Source of the DNA: RGIG4079 sp045646905
GTDB lineage: Bacteria > Bacteroidota > Bacteroidia > Bacteroidales > Muribaculaceae
DNA length: 64,000 bases
Assembly (NCBI GenBank): GCA_045646905.1
Contig: JAZRLP010000026.1
Location: 248,001-312,000, forward strand
Reading direction: 5' to 3'
Position numbers and translations under genes: made by a program. Shown piece after piece: positions 8,033 to 16,988 of the stretch; the first letter of the stretch is position 1, and the number at the start of each line of letters is the position of its first letter. The notes beneath the pieces were generated by a model. It made no database searches and had not been told where the DNA came from. It saw only the letters and a list, made by a program, of their open reading frames with translations.

Positions 8033-9450
8033 TAGATTCCTTTTCCTGTAAATACTGTGTGAATAGTGTAGAATAGAATTTTTAAATCTACTGCAAACGA
8101 TACATTTTCAATATAGAGAAGGTCGTATTTTAAACGACTAATCATCTCATCTACATTTGAAGCATATCCATATTTTACCATACCCCATGATGTAATGCCT
8201 GGGCGCACTTGATGAATAAGAGAATAATAAGGTGCTTTGGTAATAATTTGTTTAATATAGAACTCTCGTTCAGGGCGTGGCCCAACAAGAGACATATCAC
8301 CTATGACTACATTCCAAAACTGGGGTAATTCATCAAGACGATATTTACGCATTATTTTCCCCAATTTAGTGATACGAGGGTCGTCAAGTGTTGACAAAGT
8401 GGGCCCATTTGCTTCGGCATCTACCTTCATCGAACGGAATTTATATATATTAAACGGCTTTTTATGATAGCCTATGCGTGTTTGTTTATATATAACAGGC
8501 CCTTTTGAGTCGCATTTTACGAGTATAGACAATATTAGTAATAGCGGAGAAAGTATGATTAGCGCTATAATAGAGACTATAATATCGCTTACGCGTTTTA
8601 GATTAAGCGTGCTATCGCTCATATCGGCTCTTGAAATATCTACCAATGGTTCGCCAACGATATTTGACACTCGAGCCTTTGTTGTAATCAAGTGATATAA
8701 GTCGGGCGAAATATACATTGGGAGATCAAGGGGGAACAATTTGTTTATCAATGACATTGTGGCTTTAATCCCTTGTCGATGAGGAATTACAATTAGATTT
8801 TTAATGTCATAATCGGCACATAGTTGAGGGAGTTCATCTAATTTGTAAATAGGCAGATTTAGGTTCCGAGATTCATGTCCTTCATATGATTCAACATAGC
8901 CAATGATGTTAAAACCCATTGATTTTTTTGAGGTGCGTAGCTTTTCTTCTAACTTAACTGCTGCCTGTGATGTGCCAATAATAAGTGTGTTGAATGACCA
9001 CACTCGGCGATGAATATTGTGGGTTGCTACCTGTGTAATACAAAATCTACATAGATATACAGAGAAAAACATTATCCCCAATAATATGCCCATTAACTCA
9101 TAACTTGCAAGTCGGTCGGGAATTCTATCATTGATTAATGCAATAAAATATATCAATAGCATCCCTACGAATGATGTGCTAATGGTATTCACAATCTCAT
9201 GAAGGCGCGATTTGAGGAATACTTTATTGTAATATCCCGAAAGATAGAATATTAAAAGCAACATTAGTGGGAAAAATATTTGCCCTAAAACTAACTGATG
9301 AGATGTGAGAAATGCCCACAAAGAACCATAATTAGTTTGATTGATATTGATAAAATAGAATCGAAGGATATTAAATAACAACCATGCTACATTGGTTGTA
9401 ATGTAGTCGCCAACTATATAGGTTATTCGTTGTCGAGATTCGCTTATCAA
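8032..9450 (-). CDS. Polyprenyl-phosphate glycosylphosphotransferase (WcaJ-like)
   Basis: A 472-residue integral membrane enzyme that starts capsule, exopolysaccharide or glycan-unit assembly by moving a sugar-1-phosphate from a nucleotide sugar onto undecaprenyl phosphate. The N-terminal half holds about five membrane segments and a nucleotide-binding-like CoA_binding_3 domain. The C-terminal ~200 residues form the bacterial sugar transferase domain, with KFRSMKVDAEANG, KYRLDELPQFWNV and DMSLVGPRPE all present. The start is a TTG at 9450 inside TTGA shared with the stop of the Sua5 gene. No ATG lies nearby in frame and the N-terminus (SRQRITYIVGDY) matches the family start, so the rare codon is believable. 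No other glycan genes adjoin it. Confidence 0.9.
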   Translation of the reverse strand: MISESRQRITYIVGDYITTNVAWLLFNILRFYFININQTNYGSLWAFLTSHQLVLGQIFFPLMLLLIFYLSGYYNKVFLKSRLHEIVNTISTSFVGMLLIYFIALINDRIPDRLASYELMGILLGIMFFSVYLCRFCITQVATHNIHRRVWSFNTLIIGTSQAAVKLEEKLRTSKKSMGFNIIGYVESYEGHESRNLNLPIYKLDELPQLCADYDIKNLIVIPHRQGIKATMSLINKLFPLDLPMYISPDLYHLITTKARVSNIVGEPLVDISRADMSDSTLNLKRVSDIIVSIIALIILSPLLLILSILVKCDSKGPVIYKQTRIGYHKKPFNIYKFRSMKVDAEANGPTLSTLDDPRITKLGKIMRKYRLDELPQFWNVVIGDMSLVGPRPEREFYIKQIITKAPYYSLIHQVRPGITSWGMVKYGYASNVDEMISRLKYDLLYIENVSFAVDLKILFYTIHTVFTGKGI

Positions 9451-10040
9451 TGTCTTAAAATTTTAATTGTTCCGTCATTACCTAATTTAATTACGCTTGA
9501 AGGCTGATTCTTTGATGTGTCATTGCGACGATATTCAGCAATGTAATCAACACCATTTTTTATTTCATCGCTAATGTCATTAAATCGCAAAGGTGTGGGA
9601 GTGCCACTAATATTTGCCGATGTTGAAACAATTGGTCGACGAAATGCACGACATAATTGTTTGGAAAACTGTTCATTCGTAATGCGAATTCCAACACTTC
9701 CATCCTCGGCGCATAGCGTTTTGCTGATATTACGCCCTTTGTCAAAAACTATAGTTAATGGCTTTATCGCTGCTTCAATTAGTTCATATGCAATATCGGG
9801 AACATCTTCAACATATTGATGAAGTTGATTGTCGCTCCCTAATAATATAATTAGAGCTTTGCTGTCGCACCGTTGTTTAAGCTGGTATATTTTTGCAACA
9901 GCATCGGCATTTGTGGCATCACATCCAATGCCCCAAACGGTATCGGTAGGATATAAAATGATGCCTCCGTTGCGTAGGACTTCGCATGCTCTTTTTATAT
10001 CGGAGTTGATATTTAATATGGTGTTTGAACTATCAGTCAC
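9447..10040 (-). CDS. Threonylcarbamoyl-AMP synthase (Sua5/YrdC/YciO family)
   Basis: Makes threonylcarbamoyl-AMP from threonine, bicarbonate and ATP for the t6A37 modification of ANN-decoding tRNAs. Family motifs seen are GGIILYPTDTVWGIGCDA, the K-x-R motif KQRCDSK and the C-terminal STSANISGTPTPL. The short form (no Sua5 C-terminal domain) is about 197 residues. An upstream ATG at 10088 keeps the frame open, but TACCTTTG at 10059..10066 would start the transcript near 10053. I therefore prefer the GTG at 10040. This codon and the TTG of the next gene make the unit rich in weak starts. First gene of the Sua5, sugar transferase, ClC transcript. Confidence 0.9.
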   Translation of the reverse strand: MTDSSNTILNINSDIKRACEVLRNGGIILYPTDTVWGIGCDATNADAVAKIYQLKQRCDSKALIILLGSDNQLHQYVEDVPDIAYELIEAAIKPLTIVFDKGRNISKTLCAEDGSVGIRITNEQFSKQLCRAFRRPIVSTSANISGTPTPLRFNDISDEIKNGVDYIAEYRRNDTSKNQPSSVIKLGNDGTIKILRH

Positions 10041-10058
10041 TATTGTAATATTAATACG

Positions 10059-10066
10059 CAAAGGTA
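10059..10066 (-). promoter_or_regulatory. -7 element of the Sua5/WcaJ-like/ClC operon
   Basis: TACCTTTG matches TAnnTTTG; a near-match ATTG sits 19 bp upstream (10086..10089). It lies inside the longest possible Sua5 frame and so argues for the GTG start at 10040. Confidence 0.55.
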
Positions 10067-10232
10067 ACAATAATAATTGGTAATTCAATATTGTTGTGAA
10101 TAAATAATGCAGCGCTAATTACTATTTGTGATGAAAACTATTGTCGTTGAAATATCGGCAGTAAATATTCTTTAGAGAAATAATGTTGTAGAGTTGATGA
10201 GTATATTAAATATTCCTTTGAGTAAATAAAAA

Positions 10233-10267
10233 TAGCGACCTCTATTTGGTTAAAATAGAGGTCGCTA
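10233..10267 (-). terminator. Intrinsic terminator of the NADH dehydrogenase gene
   Basis: A perfect 15-bp stem (tagcgacctctattt and its complement) around ggtta, followed on the minus strand by a T-rich tract. It lies 17 bp after the stop of the NADH dehydrogenase gene. The rest of the gap, 10067..10232, holds no open frame or structure I can support. Confidence 0.85.
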
Positions 10268-10283
10268 CTATATTGAATGCAAA

Positions 10284-11561
10284 TTATTCTATTCGACCTT
10301 TCTTGGGGTATTTTGATAGTTGAAATAATAGTCTTAATGATGTGCTATATGTGCAATAGGCCCATATCCAGTTTATTAGCACCGAGAGTTTATTGCGCAT
10401 ACCCAAAATTGAAATTAAATGGATAAACATCCAAGTTACCCATGCTGGGCGTCCATAAAGGTGTAGGTGTTTTAAATCAACAACGGCTCTATTGCGACCT
10501 ACGGTCGCCATCGACCCCTTGTCATTATAAGTAAACACTTTTTCCATAACCCCTTTGTTTAGATTTTTAGCAAGAGTTACTGCTTGTTGTATTGCAACTT
10601 GAGCCAATTGTGGACATCCATATGGATATGTATTGTTGGCATGGTAGGAAATATCACCAATAGCATATACATCATCAACGCCTTGAACTCGGTTGAACTC
10701 ATCAACAACAAAACGGTTTCCTCTAGTAATTTCGGGGGTGCCACCTTCAAAAGTGAAAGGTTCACCAGTAACACCTGCAGTCCAAATTACCATTTCGCTA
10801 TAAAGTTCTTCGCCATCGGCAAGTGTGATGATGTTGTCTTTGTATGATTGCATTGTTTTTTGCAATTTTACATCTACCATAAGATGTCCAAGGTATTCAA
10901 GTGCCTCTCGAGAAGAGTCTTCACTCATAGTGCGTAGTAGGCGATCGGTACCTTCGATGAGTGTTACCTTTAAATCGTCAATCTTTAGGCTTGGATATTC
11001 GCGATGTAACACATAGCGCTTCATTTCGCCTATAGCTCCCGCGATTTCAACACCAGTAGGTCCACCACCAATAACGATAAAACTCAATAGTTTGCGACGC
11101 TTTTCGGGATCCTTGGTAATGCAAGCTTGTTCAAGACGGAACAATATCTCATCTCTACAGCGCATTGCTTCTCCTACGCTCTTTAGAGTATATACTTGTT
11201 CTTTTAACCCTTCAATGCCAAAGAAATTATTTGTTGTTCCTGCTGCAATAATGAGAGAGTCGTAACTAATTGTTTCGTATTGGGTTGTTACGGTTTTATT
11301 TTCGAAATTGATAGTTTTAACATCCCCCATGTTAAATTTTGCACCTTTAACTTTTCCTTTACGAAGTTCTCTTCTGAAAGGGAATGAGATGCTACCAGGA
11401 TCTAGACCCGAAGATGCAATTTGGTAAAACAATGGAGGAAAACTGTGATAATTGTTGCGGTCAAGAAGAAGAACATCATACTTTTTTTTGTCAATATTCT
11501 TGATGATGTTAAGGCCTCCGAATCCACCTCCGATAATTACAATGCGTTTTTTTTCTGCCAT
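10284..11561 (-). CDS. ndh: Type II NADH:quinone oxidoreductase (NDH-2)
   Basis: A 425-residue FAD protein that passes electrons from NADH to menaquinone without pumping ions. It has two Rossmann dinucleotide motifs, GGGFGGLN near the N-terminus for FAD and IGGGPTGVEIAGAI in the middle for NADH. The second FAD motif is VYAIGDISY. The family motif after it, GCPQLAQVAIQQ, is the quinone-site AQxAxQ signature. A hydrophobic C-terminal stretch (WVTWMFIHLISILG) is the usual membrane anchor. Monocistronic, with a TAACTTTG element 70 bp upstream and a strong terminator. Confidence 0.93.
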   Translation of the reverse strand: MAEKKRIVIIGGGFGGLNIIKNIDKKKYDVLLLDRNNYHSFPPLFYQIASSGLDPGSISFPFRRELRKGKVKGAKFNMGDVKTINFENKTVTTQYETISYDSLIIAAGTTNNFFGIEGLKEQVYTLKSVGEAMRCRDEILFRLEQACITKDPEKRRKLLSFIVIGGGPTGVEIAGAIGEMKRYVLHREYPSLKIDDLKVTLIEGTDRLLRTMSEDSSREALEYLGHLMVDVKLQKTMQSYKDNIITLADGEELYSEMVIWTAGVTGEPFTFEGGTPEITRGNRFVVDEFNRVQGVDDVYAIGDISYHANNTYPYGCPQLAQVAIQQAVTLAKNLNKGVMEKVFTYNDKGSMATVGRNRAVVDLKHLHLYGRPAWVTWMFIHLISILGMRNKLSVLINWIWAYCTYSTSLRLLFQLSKYPKKGRIE

Positions 11562-11634
11562 ATGCTAAAACAATCTTTTTTATTAACATCAAGTGGCTGA
11601 TGAAAGTTTATGCCATTGATTTATTAACTGACTA

Positions 11635-11642
11635 CAAAGTTA
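11635..11642 (-). promoter_or_regulatory. -7 element of the NADH dehydrogenase gene
   Basis: TAACTTTG on the minus strand, with GTTG (one mismatch to TTTG) 19 bp upstream. Predicted leader is about 70 nt. Confidence 0.5.
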
Positions 11643-11716
11643 GTGATAAAATGTGAAAAAACAACAATTAGGAACTAAAAGAAGGAGTGATAATTTAATA
11701 AAAAAAGATAAATGTG

Positions 11717-11724
11717 TAACTTTG
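11717..11724 (+). promoter_or_regulatory. -7 element of the SGNH hydrolase/TPR unit
   Basis: TAACTTTG 31 bp before the ATG at 11756; divergent from the NADH dehydrogenase promoter. No TTTG at the usual distance. Confidence 0.5.
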
Positions 11725-11755
11725 CAATATATATTGAAAAAATGAAATTGACAAG

Positions 11756-12454
11756 ATGAAAAAATATATAATTCTTTTTTTGTTTGTAATAGGATTAGGA
11801 TTGCCGTTATTGGCACAAACGTCAAAAAAAAGCACTAAAAGACAATGGGCGCAATATGATAGGTATGCAGCGCATAATGAGGCATTGCAAAAGGCTCCAG
11901 ATGTTGTTTTTATGGGAAATTCTATTACCGATAATTGGGCTATGTTGGTCCCCGAATTTTTTGTGGGTAATAATTATGTGGGTAGGGGAATAAGTGGTCA
12001 AACTACAGAGCAAATGTTGGCTCGTTTTCGTCAAGATGTAGTTGATTTAAAACCCAAAATCGTGGTAATATTAGCCGGAACTAATGATATTGCACAAAAT
12101 AATGGCCCAATTTCAAATGAAAACATCTTGAATAACATCAAATCAATGTGTGATATAGCTCGTGCTAATAAGATAATTCCTGTGTTATGTTCGGTATTGC
12201 CATGTGATTATTATAGTTGGCGAAAGACAATGAAGCCAGCTCCAATTATCATTAATTTAAATAAAATGATAAAGGAGTATGCCGAAAAGATGGGGTATAA
12301 CTATATTGACTACCATAGCGCGTTGACAACAGCTAATGGTGCATTAAATCCAAAATACACAAACGACCGTTGTCATCCCACTCGTGACGGATATGTGGTG
12401 ATGATGACAATTGCTCAAAATGTTTTGTTGCCTATGCTGAACGCTGAAAATTAA
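11756..12454 (+). CDS. Exported SGNH/GDSL-family hydrolase
   Basis: A 232-residue protein with a signal peptide (MKKYIILFLFVIGLGLPLLAQ), predicted to be a periplasmic esterase such as a sugar O-acetylesterase. The four SGNH blocks are visible: block I MGNSITDNW (nucleophile Ser; the usual Asp of GDS is Asn), block II GRGISGQTT, block III GTNDIAQN, and block V DRCHPTRDGY with the Asp/His pair. Substrate is unknown. The TPR gene follows 10 bp after the stop, suggesting a shared transcript. Confidence 0.88.
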   Translation: MKKYIILFLFVIGLGLPLLAQTSKKSTKRQWAQYDRYAAHNEALQKAPDVVFMGNSITDNWAMLVPEFFVGNNYVGRGISGQTTEQMLARFRQDVVDLKPKIVVILAGTNDIAQNNGPISNENILNNIKSMCDIARANKIIPVLCSVLPCDYYSWRKTMKPAPIIINLNKMIKEYAEKMGYNYIDYHSALTTANGALNPKYTNDRCHPTRDGYVVMMTIAQNVLLPMLNAEN

Positions 12455-12464
12455 TTAATTGGAT

Positions 12465-14504
12465 ATGAGGAAATTTTGGCTGTATATAGTCCTTTGCGTA
12501 GCGTGTTTGCCTGTATATTCACAAGTGAATACCGACCAGGTATTGCGAATAGGGCAAAATGCATTGTATTTTGAGGATTATATGTTGTCAATCCAATATT
12601 TCAACTTGGTTATTCAAGCAAAGCCTGAACAAGCAAAGCCATATTTTTATAGAGCGGTAGCAAAGTTTAACCTCGAAGATTATAGGGGTGCCGAAGAAGA
12701 TGCAACCTTTGCTCTTGAACGCAATCCATTCCTTAATGATGTGTGGGAGATAAGAGGTGTGGCTCGTCAATATTTAGGAAAGTATGAAGAAGCAATTGCT
12801 GATTATGACAAGGCATTAGAAGGTCTTCCTGGAAATAAACAAATCTTGTTTAATAAAGCAATGGCTCAAGAAGCAACTAAAGATTATGCTGGGGCAGAAC
12901 TGACTTTGTCGCATCTATTGGCCGAGAATCCCAATTATGATAGGGCTTATCGAGGTCGGGCAAAATTATATTTGTCACAAGGAGATACATTAAAAGCAAT
13001 TGCCGATATAGATACAGCTATAATTTTGAATAAAAATATCCATGAAAATTATGTGATGCGTGCACACCTTAATTTCTTGAAAAATAATAATTTCGAGAGC
13101 GCACTTATCGATATGGATGAGGCTGTAAAATTGCATCCACAAGAGCCCGAATATTATAATCTGAGAGCTCAAATAAAATATAAATTAGATGATTATGACG
13201 GAGCTATTGAAGATTATTCTTTGGCAATAGAGTATGATAAAGATAACTTATTGGCATTTTATAATAGGGCAGTTTTGCGTTCCGAAATACGAGATTTAAA
13301 TCGTGCAATAGATGATTTTTCTAAAGTGTTGAGCCTAAATCCTACTGATTACCGCACTTTATACAATAGAGCAATATTATATCGAAACATTAATGACTAT
13401 CGAAATGCCCTTGCCGATGTGTCAAAGGTTATTCAGGTTGTGCCAAACTTTCCAGTTGCATATTTTTTAAGATTTGAGATTTATCAAAAAATGGGTAATG
13501 AGAAAAAGGCTTTCCAAGACTATGACAAGGCGGTGGCAATGGTAAAGAAACTATCTTCCTCAAAGAAAACGCGAAAAATAGGAGATCCTTTTGCCAAGGC
13601 TTTAGTTGAGAATAGTGGAGATATCAATGAAATTGTAGAGGGACAATTCTTGACATTATTGCCAACTGAACCTACTAATAACATAGAGCAACAATATAAT
13701 AGTAAGGATATTCGTGGCCATGTACAAGATAAAGATGTTACAATTGAACCCGAGCCGATGTTTTTGCTTACATATTACTCTATGCCATCGGAACTGAAAA
13801 TAAGTTCAAACTATATAAAAGAGGTTGATGATATAAATGCTTCAAAAATTTTGCAATATCCTATTGTTGTAACAAATCGCGAGCAACTCTTGATTGATGA
13901 AGAAGAAGTGAAACGACATTTTGAATCAATTAAATATTATGACTCATATATCTCAACGCATCCACCTCGTTCAATCGATTATTTTGGTCGAGCATTAGAC
14001 TTTGTCGTGACACGGAATTATAAATCGGCAATTAAAGATTTAAATAAAGCAATCGAATTAACACCCGACTTTGCTCTAGCTTATTTTTTGCGAGCAACAT
14101 CAAAATATAATGATATAAGAATAAGCGAATTAGCCACTGAACCATTGTTGGATGCTCCAGATGCTGCTAAAGTAAATGCCATGAACCGCCAAATAGCATT
14201 GTCGGAGGTGTTACAAGATTGGGATAAACTCATTGAATTACACCCTCGTTTAGCTATTGCTCACTATAACAAAGCTAATACCTTATTAATAATGCAAGAT
14301 TATGTAGGAGCCTTGGGTGAGTATAATAAAGCTATTAAGCTTGATGCTTCTTTGGGAGAAGCATATTTCAATAGGGGATATGTGTATTTAAAGATGGGCA
14401 ACAAAGAAGCTGCTATAGCCGACATAAGTAAAGCGGGTGAATATGGCATTATATCTTCCTATAATTTATTAAAACGCATTACGCAAGAGCAACTTAAGCG
14501 TTGA
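12465..14504 (+). CDS. Large exported tetratricopeptide-repeat protein
   Basis: A 679-residue protein with a signal peptide (MRKFWLYIVLCVACLPVYS). It carries at least eight TPR units, for example AIADYDKALEGLPGN, ALIDMDEAVKLHPQEP and AIKDLNKAIELTPDF, in a long N-terminal array and a shorter C-terminal array. A non-TPR insert lies between them at about residues 370-490. TPR proteins scaffold protein complexes; a client is not evident. The frame also permits a TTG at 12459, but the ATG at 12465 opens a proper signal peptide. It lies 10 bp behind the SGNH hydrolase gene. Confidence 0.85.
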   Translation: MRKFWLYIVLCVACLPVYSQVNTDQVLRIGQNALYFEDYMLSIQYFNLVIQAKPEQAKPYFYRAVAKFNLEDYRGAEEDATFALERNPFLNDVWEIRGVARQYLGKYEEAIADYDKALEGLPGNKQILFNKAMAQEATKDYAGAELTLSHLLAENPNYDRAYRGRAKLYLSQGDTLKAIADIDTAIILNKNIHENYVMRAHLNFLKNNNFESALIDMDEAVKLHPQEPEYYNLRAQIKYKLDDYDGAIEDYSLAIEYDKDNLLAFYNRAVLRSEIRDLNRAIDDFSKVLSLNPTDYRTLYNRAILYRNINDYRNALADVSKVIQVVPNFPVAYFLRFEIYQKMGNEKKAFQDYDKAVAMVKKLSSSKKTRKIGDPFAKALVENSGDINEIVEGQFLTLLPTEPTNNIEQQYNSKDIRGHVQDKDVTIEPEPMFLLTYYSMPSELKISSNYIKEVDDINASKILQYPIVVTNREQLLIDEEEVKRHFESIKYYDSYISTHPPRSIDYFGRALDFVVTRNYKSAIKDLNKAIELTPDFALAYFLRATSKYNDIRISELATEPLLDAPDAAKVNAMNRQIALSEVLQDWDKLIELHPRLAIAHYNKANTLLIMQDYVGALGEYNKAIKLDASLGEAYFNRGYVYLKMGNKEAAIADISKAGEYGIISSYNLLKRITQEQLKR

Positions 14505-14556
14505 TGCTACTACTGCGTTTGATAGGGTAGTCTATATATACTCTAAAATCTATTTT

Positions 14557-14588
14557 TGAGACAAATATTTTATTGTCTCATTTTTTTT
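14557..14588 (+). terminator. Intrinsic terminator after the TPR gene
   Basis: An 8-bp stem (tgagacaa / ttgtctca) with an AT loop, followed by eight T residues, 53 bp after the stop. Confidence 0.8.
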
Positions 14589-14591
14589 GAT

Positions 14592-14599
14592 TAATTTTG
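14592..14599 (+). promoter_or_regulatory. -7 element of the DUF4301 gene
   Basis: TAATTTTG matches TAnnTTTG and gives a leader of about 30 nt. No matching upstream TTTG. Confidence 0.45.
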
Positions 14600-14635
14600 G
14601 GTAATTATTAACATAAAACAAAAAAATAAATCCTT

Positions 14636-16162
14636 ATGCTTAACCCTGAAGACATTAAAACCCTTGAAGCAAAAGGGGTAACTACCGAAGAGTTAGAAGC
14701 TCAAATAACTCGATTTAAAACAGGTTTCCCATTTTTGAAAATTGCTACCTCGGCGCAAATAGGCAATGGTATTAAAAAACTGTCGGCAAACGAAGAGGCT
14801 GAAGCTGTAGCTCGATGGAAAAAATATCTTGCTGAAGGTGGTGAGGTGTGTAAGTTTGTTCCTGCATCAGGAGCTGCTTCGCGGATGTTTAAAGCATTAT
14901 TCTCGTTTGTTGAGGGCGATGCTGATATGCCAGCTGAAGGTTCTGATGTTGCGAAGCTGATTGCTGATATTCACAACCTTGCATTCTTTGGCGAACTCAA
15001 TGAAGTGGTAAAAAAACTACATTCAAAAGATATTGATACTTTAATTAATGAGGGTGAATGTAAGAAAGTTATCGCAGCGATAATACTCCCTGAAGGTCTA
15101 AATTATGGAAATCTTCCAAAAGGTTTATTGACATTCCATGCTTATGCCGATGGGACAACTCGCACTCCAGTAGAAGAACAACTTGTTGAGGGTGCTCAAT
15201 CAGCGACTGGCGCTGATGGTGTTGTTCATTTGCATTTTACTGTTTCGGGTAATCATCGTCAACTTTTTGCCGATAAACTTGCTGCGAAAGTACCTGCACT
15301 TGAAGAAAAAATGGGTGTGAAATTTGATATTTCAATGTCGGAACAAAAAGCTTCAACCGATACTGTCGCTGTAAATCCCGATAATACACTTTTCCGTGAA
15401 AATGGTTCTCTTGTGTTCCGTCCTGGTGGTCATGGAGCGTTGATTGCTAACCTCAACGATATTGACTCGGCAGCAGTGTTTATTAAGAATATTGATAATG
15501 TTGTGCCCGATTCATTCCGCGATGCTACATTGCAATATAAGCAAGTGATAGCTGGTTGTATGATGCAAGCGCATGATAAAATTGAAAAATATTTGCGTCA
15601 AATCAATAGTGGCGATTACACTATTGAAGATGTTAGAGAAATGATAGATTTCCTTCATAAAGAGCTCAATGTGCGAGATGAACAAATGAAACATCTTGAA
15701 GATGCCGACCTTGTTCTATATATAAAGAAAAAACTCGATCGACCATTGCGTGTTTGTGGTATGGTACGCAATGAGGGAGAGCCTGGTGGTGGTCCATATA
15801 TTGCTTATAATGCCGATGGTTCAACATCTCCTCAAATTCTAGAAAGTCATCAAATCGATTTGTCGAAAGATGAATATAAAGCAATGATGGCTCAAGCTAC
15901 TCACTTCAACCCAGTTGACTTGGTTTGCTATATTAAGGATATAGATGGAAATCATTACGATTTGCCTAAATATGTAGATCCTGCTACTGGATTTATTTCA
16001 AATAAGTCACTACATGGTAAAGAGCTTCGTGCGCTCGAATTGCCTGGATTGTGGAATGGCGCAATGAGTGATTGGAATACAATTTTCGTAGAGGTACCTA
16101 TTGAAACATTCAATCCAGTAAAAACGGTTAACGACTTACTTCGTCCTACTCACCAAGGATAA
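14636..16162 (+). CDS. DUF4301 family protein
   Basis: A 508-residue cytoplasmic protein with no signal peptide or membrane segment. I recognise it as the Bacteroidota DUF4301 family from its opening (FPFLKIATSAQIGNGI) and the conserved FVPASGAASRMFKAL block around residue 80. Other likely functional blocks are HLHFTVSGNHRQLF, VFRPGGHGALIANLND and RVCGMVRNEGEPGGGPY. The glycine-rich GAASRM loop and the Arg/His-rich blocks look like phosphate- or nucleotide-binding loops, but the biochemical role is unknown to me. Monocistronic between two terminators. Confidence 0.85.
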   Translation: MLNPEDIKTLEAKGVTTEELEAQITRFKTGFPFLKIATSAQIGNGIKKLSANEEAEAVARWKKYLAEGGEVCKFVPASGAASRMFKALFSFVEGDADMPAEGSDVAKLIADIHNLAFFGELNEVVKKLHSKDIDTLINEGECKKVIAAIILPEGLNYGNLPKGLLTFHAYADGTTRTPVEEQLVEGAQSATGADGVVHLHFTVSGNHRQLFADKLAAKVPALEEKMGVKFDISMSEQKASTDTVAVNPDNTLFRENGSLVFRPGGHGALIANLNDIDSAAVFIKNIDNVVPDSFRDATLQYKQVIAGCMMQAHDKIEKYLRQINSGDYTIEDVREMIDFLHKELNVRDEQMKHLEDADLVLYIKKKLDRPLRVCGMVRNEGEPGGGPYIAYNADGSTSPQILESHQIDLSKDEYKAMMAQATHFNPVDLVCYIKDIDGNHYDLPKYVDPATGFISNKSLHGKELRALELPGLWNGAMSDWNTIFVEVPIETFNPVKTVNDLLRPTHQG

Positions 16163-16181
16163 TAAGAGTTTAGGATAAATG

Positions 16182-16213
16182 AAAAAGCATCGCAAATTTG
16201 CGATGCTTTTTTT
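16182..16213 (+). terminator. Intrinsic terminator between the DUF4301 gene and rpsO
   Basis: A near-perfect inverted repeat centred on aaattt (aaaagcatcgcaaa and complement) followed by seven T residues on the plus strand. The A-tract on its left flank also gives a T-run on the minus strand, so it may serve the convergent rpsO gene too. Confidence 0.85.
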
Positions 16214-16238
16214 GTAATCTTCAAGTAGTGCCTGCGGC

Positions 16239-16514
16239 TTACTTTCTGATACCGAGCTCTTTTTGTGCGATGATTGCACGATAGCGGTTGATGTCTTTTT
16301 TCTTGAGGTAGTCAAGAAGACGACGACGTTTACCAACGAGCATTTTAAGAGCTCTCGCAGTGCTATAATCTTTGTGATTTGACTTCAAGTGTTGAGTCAA
16401 ATGAGCAATACGGACTGAGAATAATGCTATCTGAGCTTCTGGTGAGCCAGTATCAGTCTTGCCCTTACCGTATTTCTCAAAGATTTCTACTTTTTCTTCA
16501 GAATTCAAGTGCAT
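16239..16514 (-). CDS. rpsO: 30S ribosomal protein S15
   Basis: A 91-residue S15, matching the family length of 88-91. It binds the central domain of 16S rRNA and helps build the platform and bridge B4. The family signature is clear: KTDTGSPEAQIALFSVRI, LTQHLKSNHKDYSTARAL and GKRRRLLDYLKKKDINRY. Monocistronic with an exact two-part promoter upstream. The leader (about 16515-16548) is short and I see no obvious autoregulatory pseudoknot, although S15 often represses its own mRNA in other phyla. Confidence 0.98.
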   Translation of the reverse strand: MHLNSEEKVEIFEKYGKGKTDTGSPEAQIALFSVRIAHLTQHLKSNHKDYSTARALKMLVGKRRRLLDYLKKKDINRYRAIIAQKELGIRK

Positions 16515-16553
16515 TCTTTTGAAATTTTAAGTGTTAATAAAAAATTGAGCGCA

Positions 16554-16585
16554 CAAAGGTAGGAATTATTTTTGTAATACCCAAA
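16554..16585 (-). promoter_or_regulatory. Two-part promoter of rpsO
   Basis: On the minus strand TTTG (16582..16585), a 20-bp spacer and TACCTTTG (16554..16561). Exact Bacteroidota consensus, as expected for a highly expressed ribosomal gene. Confidence 0.75.
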
Positions 16586-16617
16586 TCCCTTTGTGTATTT
16601 TTTGAGTTAATTGATTA

Positions 16618-16953
16618 TTAATCGAGATTAACTTTCTCTCTTTTGGGGTTTTTGTGGTGGATTCTTTCCTCAATGTATTCTTGAGTAGCGATGAGTGTAG
16701 GTTTAGGTAATTTTTCGTAGTAACGAGAAATCTCTATTTGTTCGCGATTTTCTGAAACTTCCTCAAGATTGTCGGTGCATGATTCAAACTCTTTAAGCTT
16801 TTTCTCCAAGTCTTTCTTCATTTGCTCAGCAACTTGATTTGAGCGTTTTGCAATAATGCACACTGTTTCATAGACATTGCCTGTGTCTTTTGACAAATCA
16901 ATCATGTCGCGAGTCACAGTGTTTAAAGGGGCGTTTGTCTTTTTGTAATCCAT
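16618..16953 (-). CDS. rpoZ: RNA polymerase omega subunit, Bacteroidota type
   Basis: A 111-residue protein of the Bacteroidota RpoZ/omega family, which stabilises the beta-prime subunit. The core NTVTRDMIDLSKDTGNVYETVCIIAKRSNQVA is the omega fold, including the KRSNQ motif. The C-terminal ~50 residues are charged and specific to this phylum. The gene lies 35 bp after bamD on the same strand, an arrangement I know from other Bacteroidota, so they are probably co-transcribed. Assignment rests on sequence pattern recognition; classical omega similarity is low in this phylum. Confidence 0.85.
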   Translation of the reverse strand: MDYKKTNAPLNTVTRDMIDLSKDTGNVYETVCIIAKRSNQVAEQMKKDLEKKLKEFESCTDNLEEVSENREQIEISRYYEKLPKPTLIATQEYIEERIHHKNPKREKVNLD

Positions 16954-16988
16954 AATTAATTTATAATATTGTTTTTTATTGTCTAATG

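Noticed and set aside
12459..12464. TTG start of the TPR gene six bases before the ATG
   Set aside because: The ATG at 12465 gives a proper signal peptide; the TTG adds only two residues.
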